A DNA stretch of 43,976 nt from CAZILN01 sp964540005 (GCA_964540005.1 CAZILN010000388.1:1-43976), one strand, 5' to 3'; counted from the first letter of the stretch, positions 15,898 to 25,353 are shown. The notes: generated by a model not told the origin, from the sequence alone. Program-made: numbers and translations.

Positions 15898-18800
15898 ATG
15901 AGTTCTGCCGATAATATGAGAGCCCCTGTTTATGAATCTGAAGAATACAGGCGGGCAATAGATTTTTCCCCTGATTGTTTTTTCGTCATCGACCTGGAGG
16001 GCCACATACTTTACTGCAACCCGGCCACCGAATACATCACCGGGTATAAACCGGAGGAATTCCTTTACAAGCATTTCACCGAAAATGTTGCTCTGGATCA
16101 GGAGGAAATGGACGGATTTAAGAATTTATTCGAAAAATTGATACGGGAAGAACATCTGGATCCTTTTGAATTACAGATCATTAAAAAAGGTGGAGAAAAG
16201 TGCTGGGTGGAGAGCAGAGCAGTTATTTTAAAAGATGAAAAAGGTCCCTGTTCTATCCAGATGGTGACCAGGGACATTCATGAAAAAAAACTGGCTGAAA
16301 CCTCCCTCCGCGAAAGTGAAGAGAAATACAGGTTCCTGTATGATAATTCCTATTCAATCAATGTCATCATCGACCAGGATGGGATCATCATGGATGTAAA
16401 CAAGGCAGCTGTAAAAATGTTTGGCGTACCCAAATCAGCAGTTAGGGGACGGAGTGTTTTTGAATATATTGTTCCGGAGCAGCAAGATGAGGCTCTGCAT
16501 ATTTTACAGGAACATCTGAAAGGGATGGAAACTCCTGTGATTGAACTGCACCTGGATCTTGCTTCCGGACAGCGGACAGTCATCCTTGAAGACGGGAGTG
16601 TGCACTCTTTTAAAGAAGGAAATAAGACAAGGATGCTTGTCTCTGCACTTGATATTACCGACAACCTCAGGTTTAAAGATGAAAAAGATTTCAGGCTTCA
16701 GGCTGAAAAGCTCATATCAAGGATTTCAGCCGGCTTTATCAACCTGCCGGATACGGAAACTGATGCTGCAATAGTTGATGCCCTGGGACAGATCTCGGAG
16801 TTAATCGGAGCTGAACGGTGTAATTTATTTCTCCGTACAGAAGACGACAGGTACTTTTCCAATACCCACGAATGGAGCAAAGGCCCGAAAGACAGCCAGT
16901 TAGAAATATTTCAAATGATACCTGTTGAGACCTTTGCATTTACAGCGGGATTATTGGAGGACCGGCAAAACCTGGTTTTTGGAAAACCATCTGATATCCC
17001 TGATGAGGCAACAGATCTTAAAGAGTGGTTTGGTAAGGATGGATTCCGTCCTGTATACTTTGTGCCTGTGGTTTCCGGGAATATCGTTACCGGGACTATA
17101 GGACTGTACGGTGCATTTAATGAAGAGAAAGACTGGCCTGAGGAATTGGATTCCCTGTTAAGCATGTTAGCGAATGTACTCCTTTCAGCTAAAGAGAGAA
17201 AGAAGATCAACCGTTTGCTGCGCCTGAGCCAGTTTGCCATAGAAAACAGCAAACAGGCCACCTACCTGATCAATAAGGATGCAAGGATTGTAAGTGCCAA
17301 TCCTGCCGTAACGGAACTTACAGGATATTCCCTGGATGAGCTGATCGGGATGAGGATTGTGGATCTGGATCCTGATTATCCGCTGGAGCAATTCTTTGGG
17401 CTGTTTGAGCTCCTCAGAAAAGAAAAGAATATCACATTCCAGTCCAGGGTCCTGAGAAAGGATAAAAAACAATTCCCGATTGAGATCAATATCAGCTATA
17501 TCAATTTTGAAGGAGAAGACTTCCTGATAGGTTTCGTACAGGACATTACGGAAAGACTCAGGGTGGCCGATGAAATAAAAAAGAGCGAGGAACAGTATCG
17601 AAGGATATTTGAAAACATTATTGATGTTTTCTATGAGGCAGGAATGGACGGGAACCTGATCAATGTCACCCCGTCTATAGAAACCCTTTCAAGCTATACC
17701 CGAGAGGAACTGATTGGCAAGCCCATGACCATATTCTATGCAGATACGACTGAAAGGGAAAAATTTCTGAACCTGCTGAAAAAGCAAGGATATATCAAGA
17801 ATCATTATTTAAAACTGAAAGACAAGGATGGAAGCATAAGATATTGCATGGTATCCTCAAAGATTATTAACAATGATGAAGGAAAACCGGACCGGATTGT
17901 CGGATCATTATCAGACATCAGCGATCGGATCGATGCCGAATCCCGGATCAGGCAATTATCAAGTGCTGTTGAACAATCTCCAATATCAATCATCATCCTG
18001 AATAACAAAGGATTGATAGACTACGTTAATCCGAATTTCCAGAATGTCATTGGCTATAATTCAGAACAATTGCTTGGTAGGGCACTGTTCTCGATTGATG
18101 AACTGGACCTTAACGAGGATGATTTTAAGGCTATGTATGAAATACTGACTGAAAAACATATATGGCGGGGTGAGATCAAATACCTGAAAAACAAAAAAGT
18201 AGAATCATGGGCACAATTGACCCTATCTACTATTACGGATAATACAGGAGAACTGACTCACTTCGTAGGTATTGGAGAGGATGTAACAAGGCGTAAGCTC
18301 TATGAAGAGGAACTTAAACTGGCCAAGCGGAAGGCAGAGGAATCTGATAAGCTTAAGTCTTCCTTCCTGGCAAATATGTCTCACGAGATCAGGACCCCAA
18401 TGAATGCTATTCTGGGCTTTTCATCCCTGCTGAAAGAAGAATCTCTGAAGGATGAGCAGAGGAATTACTATATCGATATCATTAACAATAAAGGAAAGGA
18501 TCTGATCAGGATTATCTCTGATATCATCGATATTTCCAGGATTGAAGCAGGAGATCTGGAAATGAAAATAGAGCCTGTTCATGTGTACGAATTCATAAAA
18601 GATATCTACACTGAGTATAAGAGTGATGCCGTGATCAGCACCAGGAACGGACTTCGCTTTCGCCTGAACCTGCCAGAAAAACGGAAGGTTGTTGTAAATA
18701 CTGACCCTGTCAGGTTAAAACAGGTCCTTATCAACCTGATCCAAAACGCTATCAAATTCACCTCTGACGGGTACATAGAAATCGGGTTCAGTTTTACACC

Positions 18801-19473
18801 GGATAATAAGATCAGGTTTTTCGTTAAAGATAGTGGTATTGGAATACCTAAGGATAAACAGGCTCTTATTTTCGATCGGTTCAGGCAGGTTGATGATTCT
18901 CATACGCGGGAGTACGGTGGTACAGGACTGGGATTGTCGATTTCAGAAAACCTTGTGACAAGGCTGGGCGGCACCCTTTCGCTAGTTTCGGAACCCGGAC
19001 AGGGATCGGAGTTCTATTTTGACCTGGATTTCATATCTGGTGAATCAGTACCTGAAAAACAGGCCTCAGAAAAAGAGCATCCTGTTTCTGCAGGTGAGCT
19101 GAATCTCAATGGAAAAAGGATACTGATAGTGGAGGACGACAGTAGCAGTTACCTGTACCTCGACAGCATCCTGAACAAAACCCAGCCTGAGATAGTCTGG
19201 GCAAAAAATGGAAAACAGGCGGTTGATATCTTCCGGTCCGGAAACAACTTTGATATGGTATTAATGGACATCCGTATGCCTGAAATGAATGGTTTTGATG
19301 CCACCAGGATCATTCGTGAGATAGATGAGAAAGTGCCTATTATAGCCCAAACAGCATATGCCCAGGTAGCTGACCGTAAAATAGCCCTTGAAAGCGGTTG
19401 CAATGATTACTTATCAAAACCCATTAAGGCCGGCGAATTAGTAAAAATGCTTGGGAGGTACTTTCATGGATAG
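15898..19473 (+). CDS. Multi-PAS/GAF hybrid histidine kinase with receiver domain
   Basis: This 1191-residue protein has no membrane segment, so it is a cytoplasmic sensor. In order: two PAS domains (about 15-255), a GAF-like domain (about 265-445), three further PAS domains (about 445-805), a HisKA domain with phospho-acceptor His829 in MSHEIRTPMNAILGFSSL, a HATPase domain with DSGIGIP and GGTGLGLSI, and a C-terminal receiver with phospho-acceptor Asp1124 in VLMDIRMPEMNG and the KPI lysine. It should phosphorylate itself and relay phosphate to its own receiver and then to an Hpt protein encoded elsewhere. The many PAS/GAF modules suggest detection of small molecules, redox or light. The end of the gene overlaps the peptide deformylase gene by eight bases, which is unusual. 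Domain calls are firm; the signal is unknown. Confidence 0.93.
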   Translation: MSSADNMRAPVYESEEYRRAIDFSPDCFFVIDLEGHILYCNPATEYITGYKPEEFLYKHFTENVALDQEEMDGFKNLFEKLIREEHLDPFELQIIKKGGEKCWVESRAVILKDEKGPCSIQMVTRDIHEKKLAETSLRESEEKYRFLYDNSYSINVIIDQDGIIMDVNKAAVKMFGVPKSAVRGRSVFEYIVPEQQDEALHILQEHLKGMETPVIELHLDLASGQRTVILEDGSVHSFKEGNKTRMLVSALDITDNLRFKDEKDFRLQAEKLISRISAGFINLPDTETDAAIVDALGQISELIGAERCNLFLRTEDDRYFSNTHEWSKGPKDSQLEIFQMIPVETFAFTAGLLEDRQNLVFGKPSDIPDEATDLKEWFGKDGFRPVYFVPVVSGNIVTGTIGLYGAFNEEKDWPEELDSLLSMLANVLLSAKERKKINRLLRLSQFAIENSKQATYLINKDARIVSANPAVTELTGYSLDELIGMRIVDLDPDYPLEQFFGLFELLRKEKNITFQSRVLRKDKKQFPIEINISYINFEGEDFLIGFVQDITERLRVADEIKKSEEQYRRIFENIIDVFYEAGMDGNLINVTPSIETLSSYTREELIGKPMTIFYADTTEREKFLNLLKKQGYIKNHYLKLKDKDGSIRYCMVSSKIINNDEGKPDRIVGSLSDISDRIDAESRIRQLSSAVEQSPISIIILNNKGLIDYVNPNFQNVIGYNSEQLLGRALFSIDELDLNEDDFKAMYEILTEKHIWRGEIKYLKNKKVESWAQLTLSTITDNTGELTHFVGIGEDVTRRKLYEEELKLAKRKAEESDKLKSSFLANMSHEIRTPMNAILGFSSLLKEESLKDEQRNYYIDIINNKGKDLIRIISDIIDISRIEAGDLEMKIEPVHVYEFIKDIYTEYKSDAVISTRNGLRFRLNLPEKRKVVVNTDPVRLKQVLINLIQNAIKFTSDGYIEIGFSFTPDNKIRFFVKDSGIGIPKDKQALIFDRFRQVDDSHTREYGGTGLGLSISENLVTRLGGTLSLVSEPGQGSEFYFDLDFISGESVPEKQASEKEHPVSAGELNLNGKRILIVEDDSSSYLYLDSILNKTQPEIVWAKNGKQAVDIFRSGNNFDMVLMDIRMPEMNGFDATRIIREIDEKVPIIAQTAYAQVADRKIALESGCNDYLSKPIKAGELVKMLGRYFHG
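19453..19458 (+). promoter_or_regulatory. Ribosome-binding site deciding the deformylase start
   Basis: GGGAGG lies seven bases before ATG 19466, inside the end of the hybrid kinase gene. Clear Shine-Dalgarno sites are rare in this window, and this one favours ATG 19466 over the upstream in-frame TTG at 19451. Confidence 0.6.
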
Positions 19474-19957
19474 GATGTTGGAGAAGATTCTCAAGATTGG
19501 TCACCCGGATCTGTATATTAAATGTGAACCGGTCAGGCAGGAAGAGCTAAGCGCTTTGGAAGCTTCTATTGATCTGATGGCAACCTGTATTAGTTCATTC
19601 CGCGAAAAATATGGCAGCGGCCGGGCCATTGCCGCACCGCAGGTGGGCATACTCCAGAGGTTCATTGTCTTAAATATCGACCGGCCCGTTTCCATCTTTA
19701 ATCCGGAATTATTTGATCTCAGTAAGGAGATGATTGAAATATGGGATGATTGCATGAGCTTTCCTGATCTTTTTGTCAGGGTCAGGCGGCATAAATCCGT
19801 CAAAATGAGGTTCCGGGATTCAAGCTGGAAGGAACAGGTATGGAATCTGGAGGAAGACATGGCAGAGCTGATCCAGCACGAATACGATCACCTCAATGGC
19901 ATCCTGGCCACCATGCGGGCCATAGACGTAAAATCCTTCCGCTGGCGAAGCGGTTGA
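19466..19957 (+). CDS. Peptide deformylase homologue, divergent
   Basis: The 163-residue protein keeps the three deformylase motifs in altered form. Motif 1 is AIAAPQVG (usual GxGLAAPQxG). Motif 2 is WDDCMSFPD with Cys96 as metal ligand (usual EGCLS). Motif 3 is QHEYDHLNG with His138, catalytic Glu139 and His142. Family role: removal of the formyl group from nascent peptides. The metal ligands and catalytic Glu are intact, so it may be active, but the changed motifs suggest a secondary or specialised deformylase rather than the housekeeping enzyme. It begins inside the hybrid kinase gene (eight-base overlap) with a clear ribosome-binding site, so it is probably translationally coupled to the kinase. 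The gene downstream is convergent and only two bases away. Confidence 0.82.
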   Translation: MDRMLEKILKIGHPDLYIKCEPVRQEELSALEASIDLMATCISSFREKYGSGRAIAAPQVGILQRFIVLNIDRPVSIFNPELFDLSKEMIEIWDDCMSFPDLFVRVRRHKSVKMRFRDSSWKEQVWNLEEDMAELIQHEYDHLNGILATMRAIDVKSFRWRSG

Positions 19958-19959
19958 TT

Positions 19960-20562
19960 TCAGGAAATTATTATATGATGGCGCCAGAAATTCATACTAT
20001 GCTGGTACTGCTTTTCAGTCTGTTCATCCCTGTTTGGAAACCCCGGTGCATATGTTCCCGGAAAAATGGTAATTATCAGAGCTTGCCTCCCTGAAGATTC
20101 AAGGATGATATTGGATGTCCAGGTATTTTTCGGGTGAGTTTTGTAAATGATAGTCTGCAGGGTTTCGAAATCCTTATTACTGAATGATTTCTTAATCAAA
20201 TCAGGGACCTGGTCAAGATGAATGACACGGTCGTCCCCTATTCCACCAGGATATTCATTCTTTGAAAAATTAAGCTGGAACTCACAATAACCGTTATGCC
20301 AGTAGGCCTTTATATTTTGCCTGTTAAACTCTTGTTTCAGTTTATCGAGGAGGTCTTCAGGATTATCACAAAATGACTGGTGGAACTTGGAACCTTTCTG
20401 TCGAATCTGTTCCTGAATATCTGCATCTGAACAATTATAAACATGCATCAATGATTCTTTATACTCACCATCTATGACAGAAAGGTGCTTCAGTACATGA
20501 AACTGCCGGTCAGGAGTGAAGCTGGCATACTCAAAATCCGTAAAAACCAGAGGAATGGCCAT
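19960..20562 (-). CDS. Conserved-looking hypothetical protein, unknown function
   Basis: The 200-residue protein has no signal peptide or membrane segment. It is rich in aromatics and charged residues, with an N-terminal FTDFEYASFTPDRQFHVL and a GGIGDDRVIHLDQVPDLI stretch in the middle. No catalytic motif, nucleotide-binding loop or repeat was recognised. It is likely a soluble cytoplasmic protein. The gene is convergent with the deformylase gene with almost no gap, and divergent from the acyl carrier protein gene across a 287-base AT-rich gap in which I see no gene or strong promoter match. Coding status rests on length and sensible composition. Confidence 0.6.
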   Translation of the reverse strand: MAIPLVFTDFEYASFTPDRQFHVLKHLSVIDGEYKESLMHVYNCSDADIQEQIRQKGSKFHQSFCDNPEDLLDKLKQEFNRQNIKAYWHNGYCEFQLNFSKNEYPGGIGDDRVIHLDQVPDLIKKSFSNKDFETLQTIIYKTHPKNTWTSNIILESSGRQALIITIFPGTYAPGFPNRDEQTEKQYQHSMNFWRHHIIIS

Positions 20563-20849
20563 AATCCAAGTTTTAACCGAAGTTCATGTTAAAATAGAAA
20601 AAAAAATTGAAGATGAATCAATTTTTATAGTTAATAAGTAATTGAGCTTATAGCGATTTAAATACCGGCCTTTGCAATCAGATTATATATGGCATTGGTG
20701 CCTTACTAATAAATTCTTACAGGAATTAATTGTTGCGATTAAAATGGAAGAGTAAAGAAAATAATTTGATATCTTACTTACTTTTTAAAATTGAAACAAA
20801 GATGATCACAGATCGCCTGTATTCTAAATAATCAATTAAATCCTTAATA

Positions 20850-21089
20850 ATGGAACAAAATGAAATTCAGGAAAGAGTTAAAAAAGTTGTAGCAGAGGTT
20901 CTGGAGATGGAATTATCAGAAATTTCCGATGATGCAAACTTTATTTTCGACCTTGGTGCCGATTCCATGCAAAGTGTACAGCTGATAGCCGGATTTGAAG
21001 AAGAGTTTGATATAGAGATGGATGAAGATAAAGCCTTAGAAGTTCAGAACATTTCAGATGCTGTTGCTTTCATCGGGACATACTTATAA
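20850..21089 (+). CDS. Acyl carrier protein, specialised (non-housekeeping type)
   Basis: The 79-residue acidic protein has the four-helix acyl carrier fold and the phosphopantetheine site GADSMQSV, with Ser39 as the attachment point. Housekeeping fatty-acid ACPs usually read GADSLDTVE here and recruit different partners through helix 2, so the MQSVQLIAGF version and the late DKALEVQNISDAV segment point to a dedicated carrier. It lies 24 bases before the ADP-forming acyl-CoA synthetase gene and in line with the DUF4954 gene, so the three are probably one operon. It likely carries an acyl group supplied or consumed by these partners. ACP assignment is firm; its pathway is inferred. Confidence 0.88.
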   Translation: MEQNEIQERVKKVVAEVLEMELSEISDDANFIFDLGADSMQSVQLIAGFEEEFDIEMDEDKALEVQNISDAVAFIGTYL

Positions 21090-21113
21090 TACTTAATAGA
21101 AATACGAAATCTC

Positions 21114-23246
21114 ATGTCTGACAGAGCCAAGATTCACCAGAAAAATTTTCAGAAACTTTTCTACCCCGAATCAATAGCCATCATCGGAGCAAACAAGGTC
21201 AGTGGAACGGTACCCTATGATATCCTTAAGAATATCTTCGACGGACATTACAATGGTGCAATTTATCCTGTAAATCCAAGGCATTTGCATATTGCAGGCA
21301 TCAGGGCCTACAAGTATGCAATAGATATTGAAGATTCTATCGACCTGGCAATTGTTGTCTTTCCAAGCTCTGTATGCCATATGGCGCTTGAACAATGCGG
21401 ACAAAAAGGGATAAAAGCAGTAATCATTATTTCCGCAGGTTTTAAGGAAATGGGCGGTGCCGGAATTGAGCGGGAACAGCAATTGAAAGAAATCGCCAGG
21501 AAGTACGACATATCAATTATTGGCCCCAACTGTCTTGGTGTGATCAATACTGATCCTTCAGTCAGCCTAAATGCCTCATTTGCCCGCAGGATGCCCAATG
21601 AAGGGAACATTGGCTTCCTGTCCCAGAGCGGGGCCCTGTGTACAGCTGTTCTTGATTATGCGCAAGCCAAGAACATCGGCTTTTCAAAATTCATCAGTTT
21701 CGGAAATAAGGCCGGCATCTCTGAAATAGACCTCTTATACTACCTGGCTAAAGATGAGAAAACAAAAGTTATCCTTCTGTACCTGGAGGAGGTAAGTAAC
21801 GGACCTGCTTTAATGCAAGCCTGCAAGTATGTTATTACTCAGCATGAAAAACCGGTATTGATCCTTAAATCAGGACGGACCCCTGCCGGTGCCAGAGCTG
21901 CTGCTTCCCATACCGGGTCCCTGGCCGGATCTGATGAAATTTGCGATGCAGCATTCAGACAGGCCGGTATTCTCAGGTGTGATAATATTGAAGAAATGTT
22001 CAATACTGCCATCGCTTTCGCATACCAACCGATCCCGGAATCGAATAAGATCGCCATTATTACCAATGCCGGCGGTCCGGGCGTACTGGCAACAGATGCC
22101 GCCATTAAAAACGGATTACAGCTGGCATCATTTTCTGAGAAAACAACAGCAGTTCTGAAAAAGAACCTTCCTGCAACGGCAAATATTAAGAACCCTGTTG
22201 ATGTGATCGGTGATGCCCGTGCCGACAGGTATAATGTGGCCATCACTTCGGCTATCGCTGATCCGGATGTTGACGGGATATTTGTCATTCTCACCCCACA
22301 GTCCATGACCGATATTGATACAATTGCCAGGGAGGTTGTAAAAGTGGCCTATACCAGCACCAAGCCTGTCTATGCATCTTTCATGGGTGAATTGGATGTT
22401 AAGTCAGGAATCCAGATACTGCAAAACAATAAGATCCCGCATTATTCGCTACCTGAATACATGAGCGCTGCTTTCTCCAATGTGTTTAATTTCTCAAAAC
22501 TCATTACGAAAAAATTTGAGGAACCTGTTATCTATAATGATATAAAAAAGGAAGAGGCTCACAGTATCATTGATTCAGCAAAGAAAAACGGTAAATCATA
22601 CCTGTACGAAGCTGAAGCAGTGAAAGTGCTTGAAGCCTATAATTTACCGGTTGTTGCCAATGGAAATGCCCAGACTGAGAAAGAGGCTGTTCGGCTGGCT
22701 GATGAGATCGGGTATCCTGTGGTAATGAAGGTTATGTCAGATGCAATTGTGCATAAAGTTGATGTTAAAGGGGTAGTATTGAATATCAATTCAGAAGAGG
22801 AAGCCAGGCAGGCCTATCAATCCATCCATAAAAATGTAAAACGCCTGGCGCCTGAGGCCGTGATCAGCGGGATATTAGTCTCGAAGCAGGTTCAAAAAGG
22901 AGAAGAAGTTATTCTCGGAGTAAAAAGGGATCCCTCTTTCGGTGCAGTGATCATGTTTGGTCTAGGGGGAACCTACGTAGAGATATTCAAGGATGTAAGT
23001 TTCAGGGTGGCACCTGTCGACGGGAACTCAGCCCTGGAAATGATCCGCGAAATCAAGGCTTACAAAATATTAGCCGGTGCCAGGGGGCGGACACCAAAAG
23101 ATATTGGAGCGATAACCGGGGCTATTCAACGCCTGAGCCAGCTGGCTCTTGATTGCCCGCAAATTCAGGAGCTTGATATTAATCCGCTGATCGTTCTTGA
23201 TGAGAATCAGGGTTGTTTTATTGCCGATGCAAAGATCATGATCTGA
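21114..23246 (+). CDS. ADP-forming acetate/acyl-CoA synthetase, fused alpha-beta type
   Basis: The 710-residue protein matches the NDP-forming acyl-CoA synthetase superfamily. It has an N-terminal CoA-binding Rossmann domain (ESIAIIGANKVSGTVPYDIL, about 19-38), succinyl-CoA-ligase-like domains with GPNCLGVINT and SQSGAL, the phospho-histidine site ASHTGSLAGSD with His266, and a C-terminal ATP-grasp domain (about 495-710, with GYPVVMKVMSDAIVHK). Family reaction: acyl-CoA + ADP + Pi to acid + CoA + ATP, reversible, via a phosphohistidine. Most such enzymes work alone in acetate or branched-acid energy metabolism. Here it sits directly behind a dedicated acyl carrier protein and before a hexapeptide-like DUF4954 protein, suggesting acyl activation or release in a small pathway. 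No active-site loss is seen. The family is sure; the substrate is unknown. Confidence 0.92.
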   Translation: MSDRAKIHQKNFQKLFYPESIAIIGANKVSGTVPYDILKNIFDGHYNGAIYPVNPRHLHIAGIRAYKYAIDIEDSIDLAIVVFPSSVCHMALEQCGQKGIKAVIIISAGFKEMGGAGIEREQQLKEIARKYDISIIGPNCLGVINTDPSVSLNASFARRMPNEGNIGFLSQSGALCTAVLDYAQAKNIGFSKFISFGNKAGISEIDLLYYLAKDEKTKVILLYLEEVSNGPALMQACKYVITQHEKPVLILKSGRTPAGARAAASHTGSLAGSDEICDAAFRQAGILRCDNIEEMFNTAIAFAYQPIPESNKIAIITNAGGPGVLATDAAIKNGLQLASFSEKTTAVLKKNLPATANIKNPVDVIGDARADRYNVAITSAIADPDVDGIFVILTPQSMTDIDTIAREVVKVAYTSTKPVYASFMGELDVKSGIQILQNNKIPHYSLPEYMSAAFSNVFNFSKLITKKFEEPVIYNDIKKEEAHSIIDSAKKNGKSYLYEAEAVKVLEAYNLPVVANGNAQTEKEAVRLADEIGYPVVMKVMSDAIVHKVDVKGVVLNINSEEEARQAYQSIHKNVKRLAPEAVISGILVSKQVQKGEEVILGVKRDPSFGAVIMFGLGGTYVEIFKDVSFRVAPVDGNSALEMIREIKAYKILAGARGRTPKDIGAITGAIQRLSQLALDCPQIQELDINPLIVLDENQGCFIADAKIMI

Positions 23247-23284
23247 ACATTAATTTATTCATAGCCTGAACCATAAGTACAGAT

Positions 23285-25267
23285 ATGAGCTACAGAAAAC
23301 TTACGCAGGATGAAATTTCAGTTCTGGAGAATCAGGGCTGCAGGTCATCTGACTGGACAGCCATCGAAGTTAAGGATGGGTTTAAGCATGGATCAATCCT
23401 GAACACAAGTTTTGAAGGGAAAGTATGCATTGGAAGGACCGGTAAAATACTGGAAATTGAAAAAGGCATTTCCAGTCCTTCAGGAATATCCAACAGCTCT
23501 ATCAAAGATTGTGAAATTGGCGATGATGTCTATATCTCAAATGTATCCGGTCTGGTTGGTTACAATATTGGAAATGAAGCAGTAATCGAAAATGTTGGAA
23601 CATTACAAGTCAACCGGGAAAATTCATTTGGTAACGGGACTGAAATAGAAATTCTTAATGAAGGCGGGGGAAGGGAAATTCCCATTTTCGACAGGCTGTC
23701 TTCGCAGATAGCCTATCTCTTTGCTACCTGCAGGCACGATGCCGGATTTATAAAAAGCCTTTCTGCTATAAGCGGTGATTATATTAAATCGAAATCTTCT
23801 GAAACCGGACAGATTGGAAAGGGTGCACGTATATCCAACACGAAGAAAATTTCCAACGTAATGATTGGAGATAATGCAATAGTAGCAGATGCCAGTTTAT
23901 TAGAAAACGGGACTATCGCCAGTAAAGAAGATGTACCTGCCATTATAGGCGCAGATGTCATTTGTAAGAACTTCATCATACATACAGGCTCTACTGTTGA
24001 TACCGGGGCAATACTGGATAATTGTTTTGTAGGACAGGGCGTGAAAATCGGGAAACAGTTTTCTGCCGAAAACAGTGCATTCTTTGCCAACAGCGAAGGA
24101 TTCCACGGTGAAGCCGTATGTGTGTTCGGGGGACCCTATACCGTCACCCATCATAAATCAACTCTTCTGATCGCCGGGATGTACTCATTTTTTAATGCAG
24201 GCAGCGGAACCAACGCAAGCAACCACCTTTATAAACTGGGGCCTTTGCACCAGGGTATTATGGAAAGAGGCTGCAAAACCGGCTCCTTTTCCTATACACT
24301 CTGGCCCTGCCGTATCGGGTGCTTTACAGCGATAATCGGAAAACACTATTCGAACTTTGACACCTCGGAATTCCCTTTTTCTTATATCAATGAAGTGGAC
24401 GGCAAGAGCTGGCTGACCCCGGCATTGAATCTCTTCACCGTTGGTACACGCCGTGACAGCGTCAAATGGCCGAAAAGGGATCGAAGGACCGATGATGAAA
24501 AGCTGGACCTTATTAATTTCAACCTGTTTAATCCCTATACTGTCGGTAAAATAGTTGCGGGTATCAAAGTGCTCAACGATCTGTACGAAAATACTCCTAA
24601 AGAGCGCCATAATGTGACTTACAAAGGGATTGGCATAAAGCGCCTGATGCTCAAGGCCAGCCGGAAATATTATGAGATAGCATTAAAGATCTATTTTGGC
24701 GAGCAGGTGATCAGCAGGCTCGAGAATTGTGAAGACCTGTCTTCTCTGGATAAAATCCGGTCAGGACTTTCAGTGAAATCTAAAGAAGGGAAAGGTTTAT
24801 GGGTTGATGCAGCCGGAATGTTGTTGCCGCAGACCGCTTATAATGATCTGATTGATTCGGTGAAGAATAAAAAAATATCTTCCCTTCAAGAACTTGAAAA
24901 TAAGTTGCAGTCCATTTTCAATAATTATGACGAGATGGAATGGGCCTGGTGCGCAGAACTTATCAGGGAAATAAAGGGTATAGATGTGCTAAGCATTGAC
25001 AAAGAGCAGTTGGTTGTAATAATCAACCACTGGAAGACGAATTCTGAAAAGCTCAATAATATGATCCTGCAGGATGCTGAAAAAGAATTTGACAGCAGCA
25101 GCAGAATAGGATTCGGTCTCGACGGGGATGATTCTGTCAGGGACGCTGATTTTGAATCTGTACGTGGAACCATCGAAGCAAATTCCTTTGTAACCGGCCT
25201 TCAGGAAGAAAACAGGGTGAATTCAGCTAAGGCAGATGCTCTTTTAAATATGATCTCATCACTTTGA
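23285..25267 (+). CDS. DUF4954 family protein with left-handed beta-helix-like repeats
   Basis: The 660-residue protein matches the large Bacteroidota family DUF4954, recognisable from the start (YRKLTQDEISVLENQGCRS), the length and the VFGGPYTVTHHKSTLLIAG region. Between about 55 and 330 it has many hexapeptide-type turns (IKDCEIGDDVYISN, IGDNAIVADASLLENG, IGADVICKNFIIHTGSTV), the pattern of a left-handed beta-helix as in acyltransferases and nucleotidyltransferases. The C-terminal 200 residues are helical and charged. No signal peptide or membrane segment is present. Function is not established. Its operon position after an acyl carrier protein and an acyl-CoA synthetase suggests acyl transfer, but known catalytic residues were not identified. 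The stop codon is also the first base triplet of a short tandem repeat. Confidence 0.85.
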   Translation: MSYRKLTQDEISVLENQGCRSSDWTAIEVKDGFKHGSILNTSFEGKVCIGRTGKILEIEKGISSPSGISNSSIKDCEIGDDVYISNVSGLVGYNIGNEAVIENVGTLQVNRENSFGNGTEIEILNEGGGREIPIFDRLSSQIAYLFATCRHDAGFIKSLSAISGDYIKSKSSETGQIGKGARISNTKKISNVMIGDNAIVADASLLENGTIASKEDVPAIIGADVICKNFIIHTGSTVDTGAILDNCFVGQGVKIGKQFSAENSAFFANSEGFHGEAVCVFGGPYTVTHHKSTLLIAGMYSFFNAGSGTNASNHLYKLGPLHQGIMERGCKTGSFSYTLWPCRIGCFTAIIGKHYSNFDTSEFPFSYINEVDGKSWLTPALNLFTVGTRRDSVKWPKRDRRTDDEKLDLINFNLFNPYTVGKIVAGIKVLNDLYENTPKERHNVTYKGIGIKRLMLKASRKYYEIALKIYFGEQVISRLENCEDLSSLDKIRSGLSVKSKEGKGLWVDAAGMLLPQTAYNDLIDSVKNKKISSLQELENKLQSIFNNYDEMEWAWCAELIREIKGIDVLSIDKEQLVVIINHWKTNSEKLNNMILQDAEKEFDSSSRIGFGLDGDDSVRDADFESVRGTIEANSFVTGLQEENRVNSAKADALLNMISSL

Positions 25268-25306
25268 TCTTGTCAGTTCGATCTTATCAGTATGATCTTA
25301 AAAGTA
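25265..25306. repeat. Three tandem copies of a 14-base unit at the DUF4954 stop codon
   Basis: Units TGATCTTGTCAGTT, CGATCTTATCAGTA and TGATCTTAAAAGTA run back to back (25265-25278, 25279-25292, 25293-25306). The first TGA is the stop codon of the DUF4954 gene. The copies differ at a few positions, so the array is not recent. It could be slippage debris or a binding site. Confidence 0.6.
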
Positions 25307-25328
25307 AATTATTATCAAGAAGATCATT

Positions 25329-25353
25329 AAAAACCAGAGGGTTCTGTCTGGTT
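25329..25353 (-). terminator. Rho-independent terminator of the TPR-phosphatase gene
   Basis: AACCAGA (25332-25338) and TCTGGTT (25347-25353) form a perfect seven-base stem with an eight-base loop. Read on the minus strand the stem is followed by a run of five T (forward A at 25329-25333), which partly belongs to the stem. It lies 43 bases after the phosphatase stop. Confidence 0.6.

Noticed and set aside
19451..19465. TTG start for the deformylase
   Set aside because: It falls within the ribosome-binding site that serves ATG 19466.
20563..20849. AT-rich gap before the acyl carrier protein gene
   Set aside because: Searched for tRNA, small ORFs, riboswitch-like structure and TAnnTTTG; nothing convincing was found beyond AT-richness.
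21839..22306. 155-codon minus-strand frame inside the acyl-CoA synthetase gene
   Set aside because: Antisense shadow of a well-supported enzyme gene.
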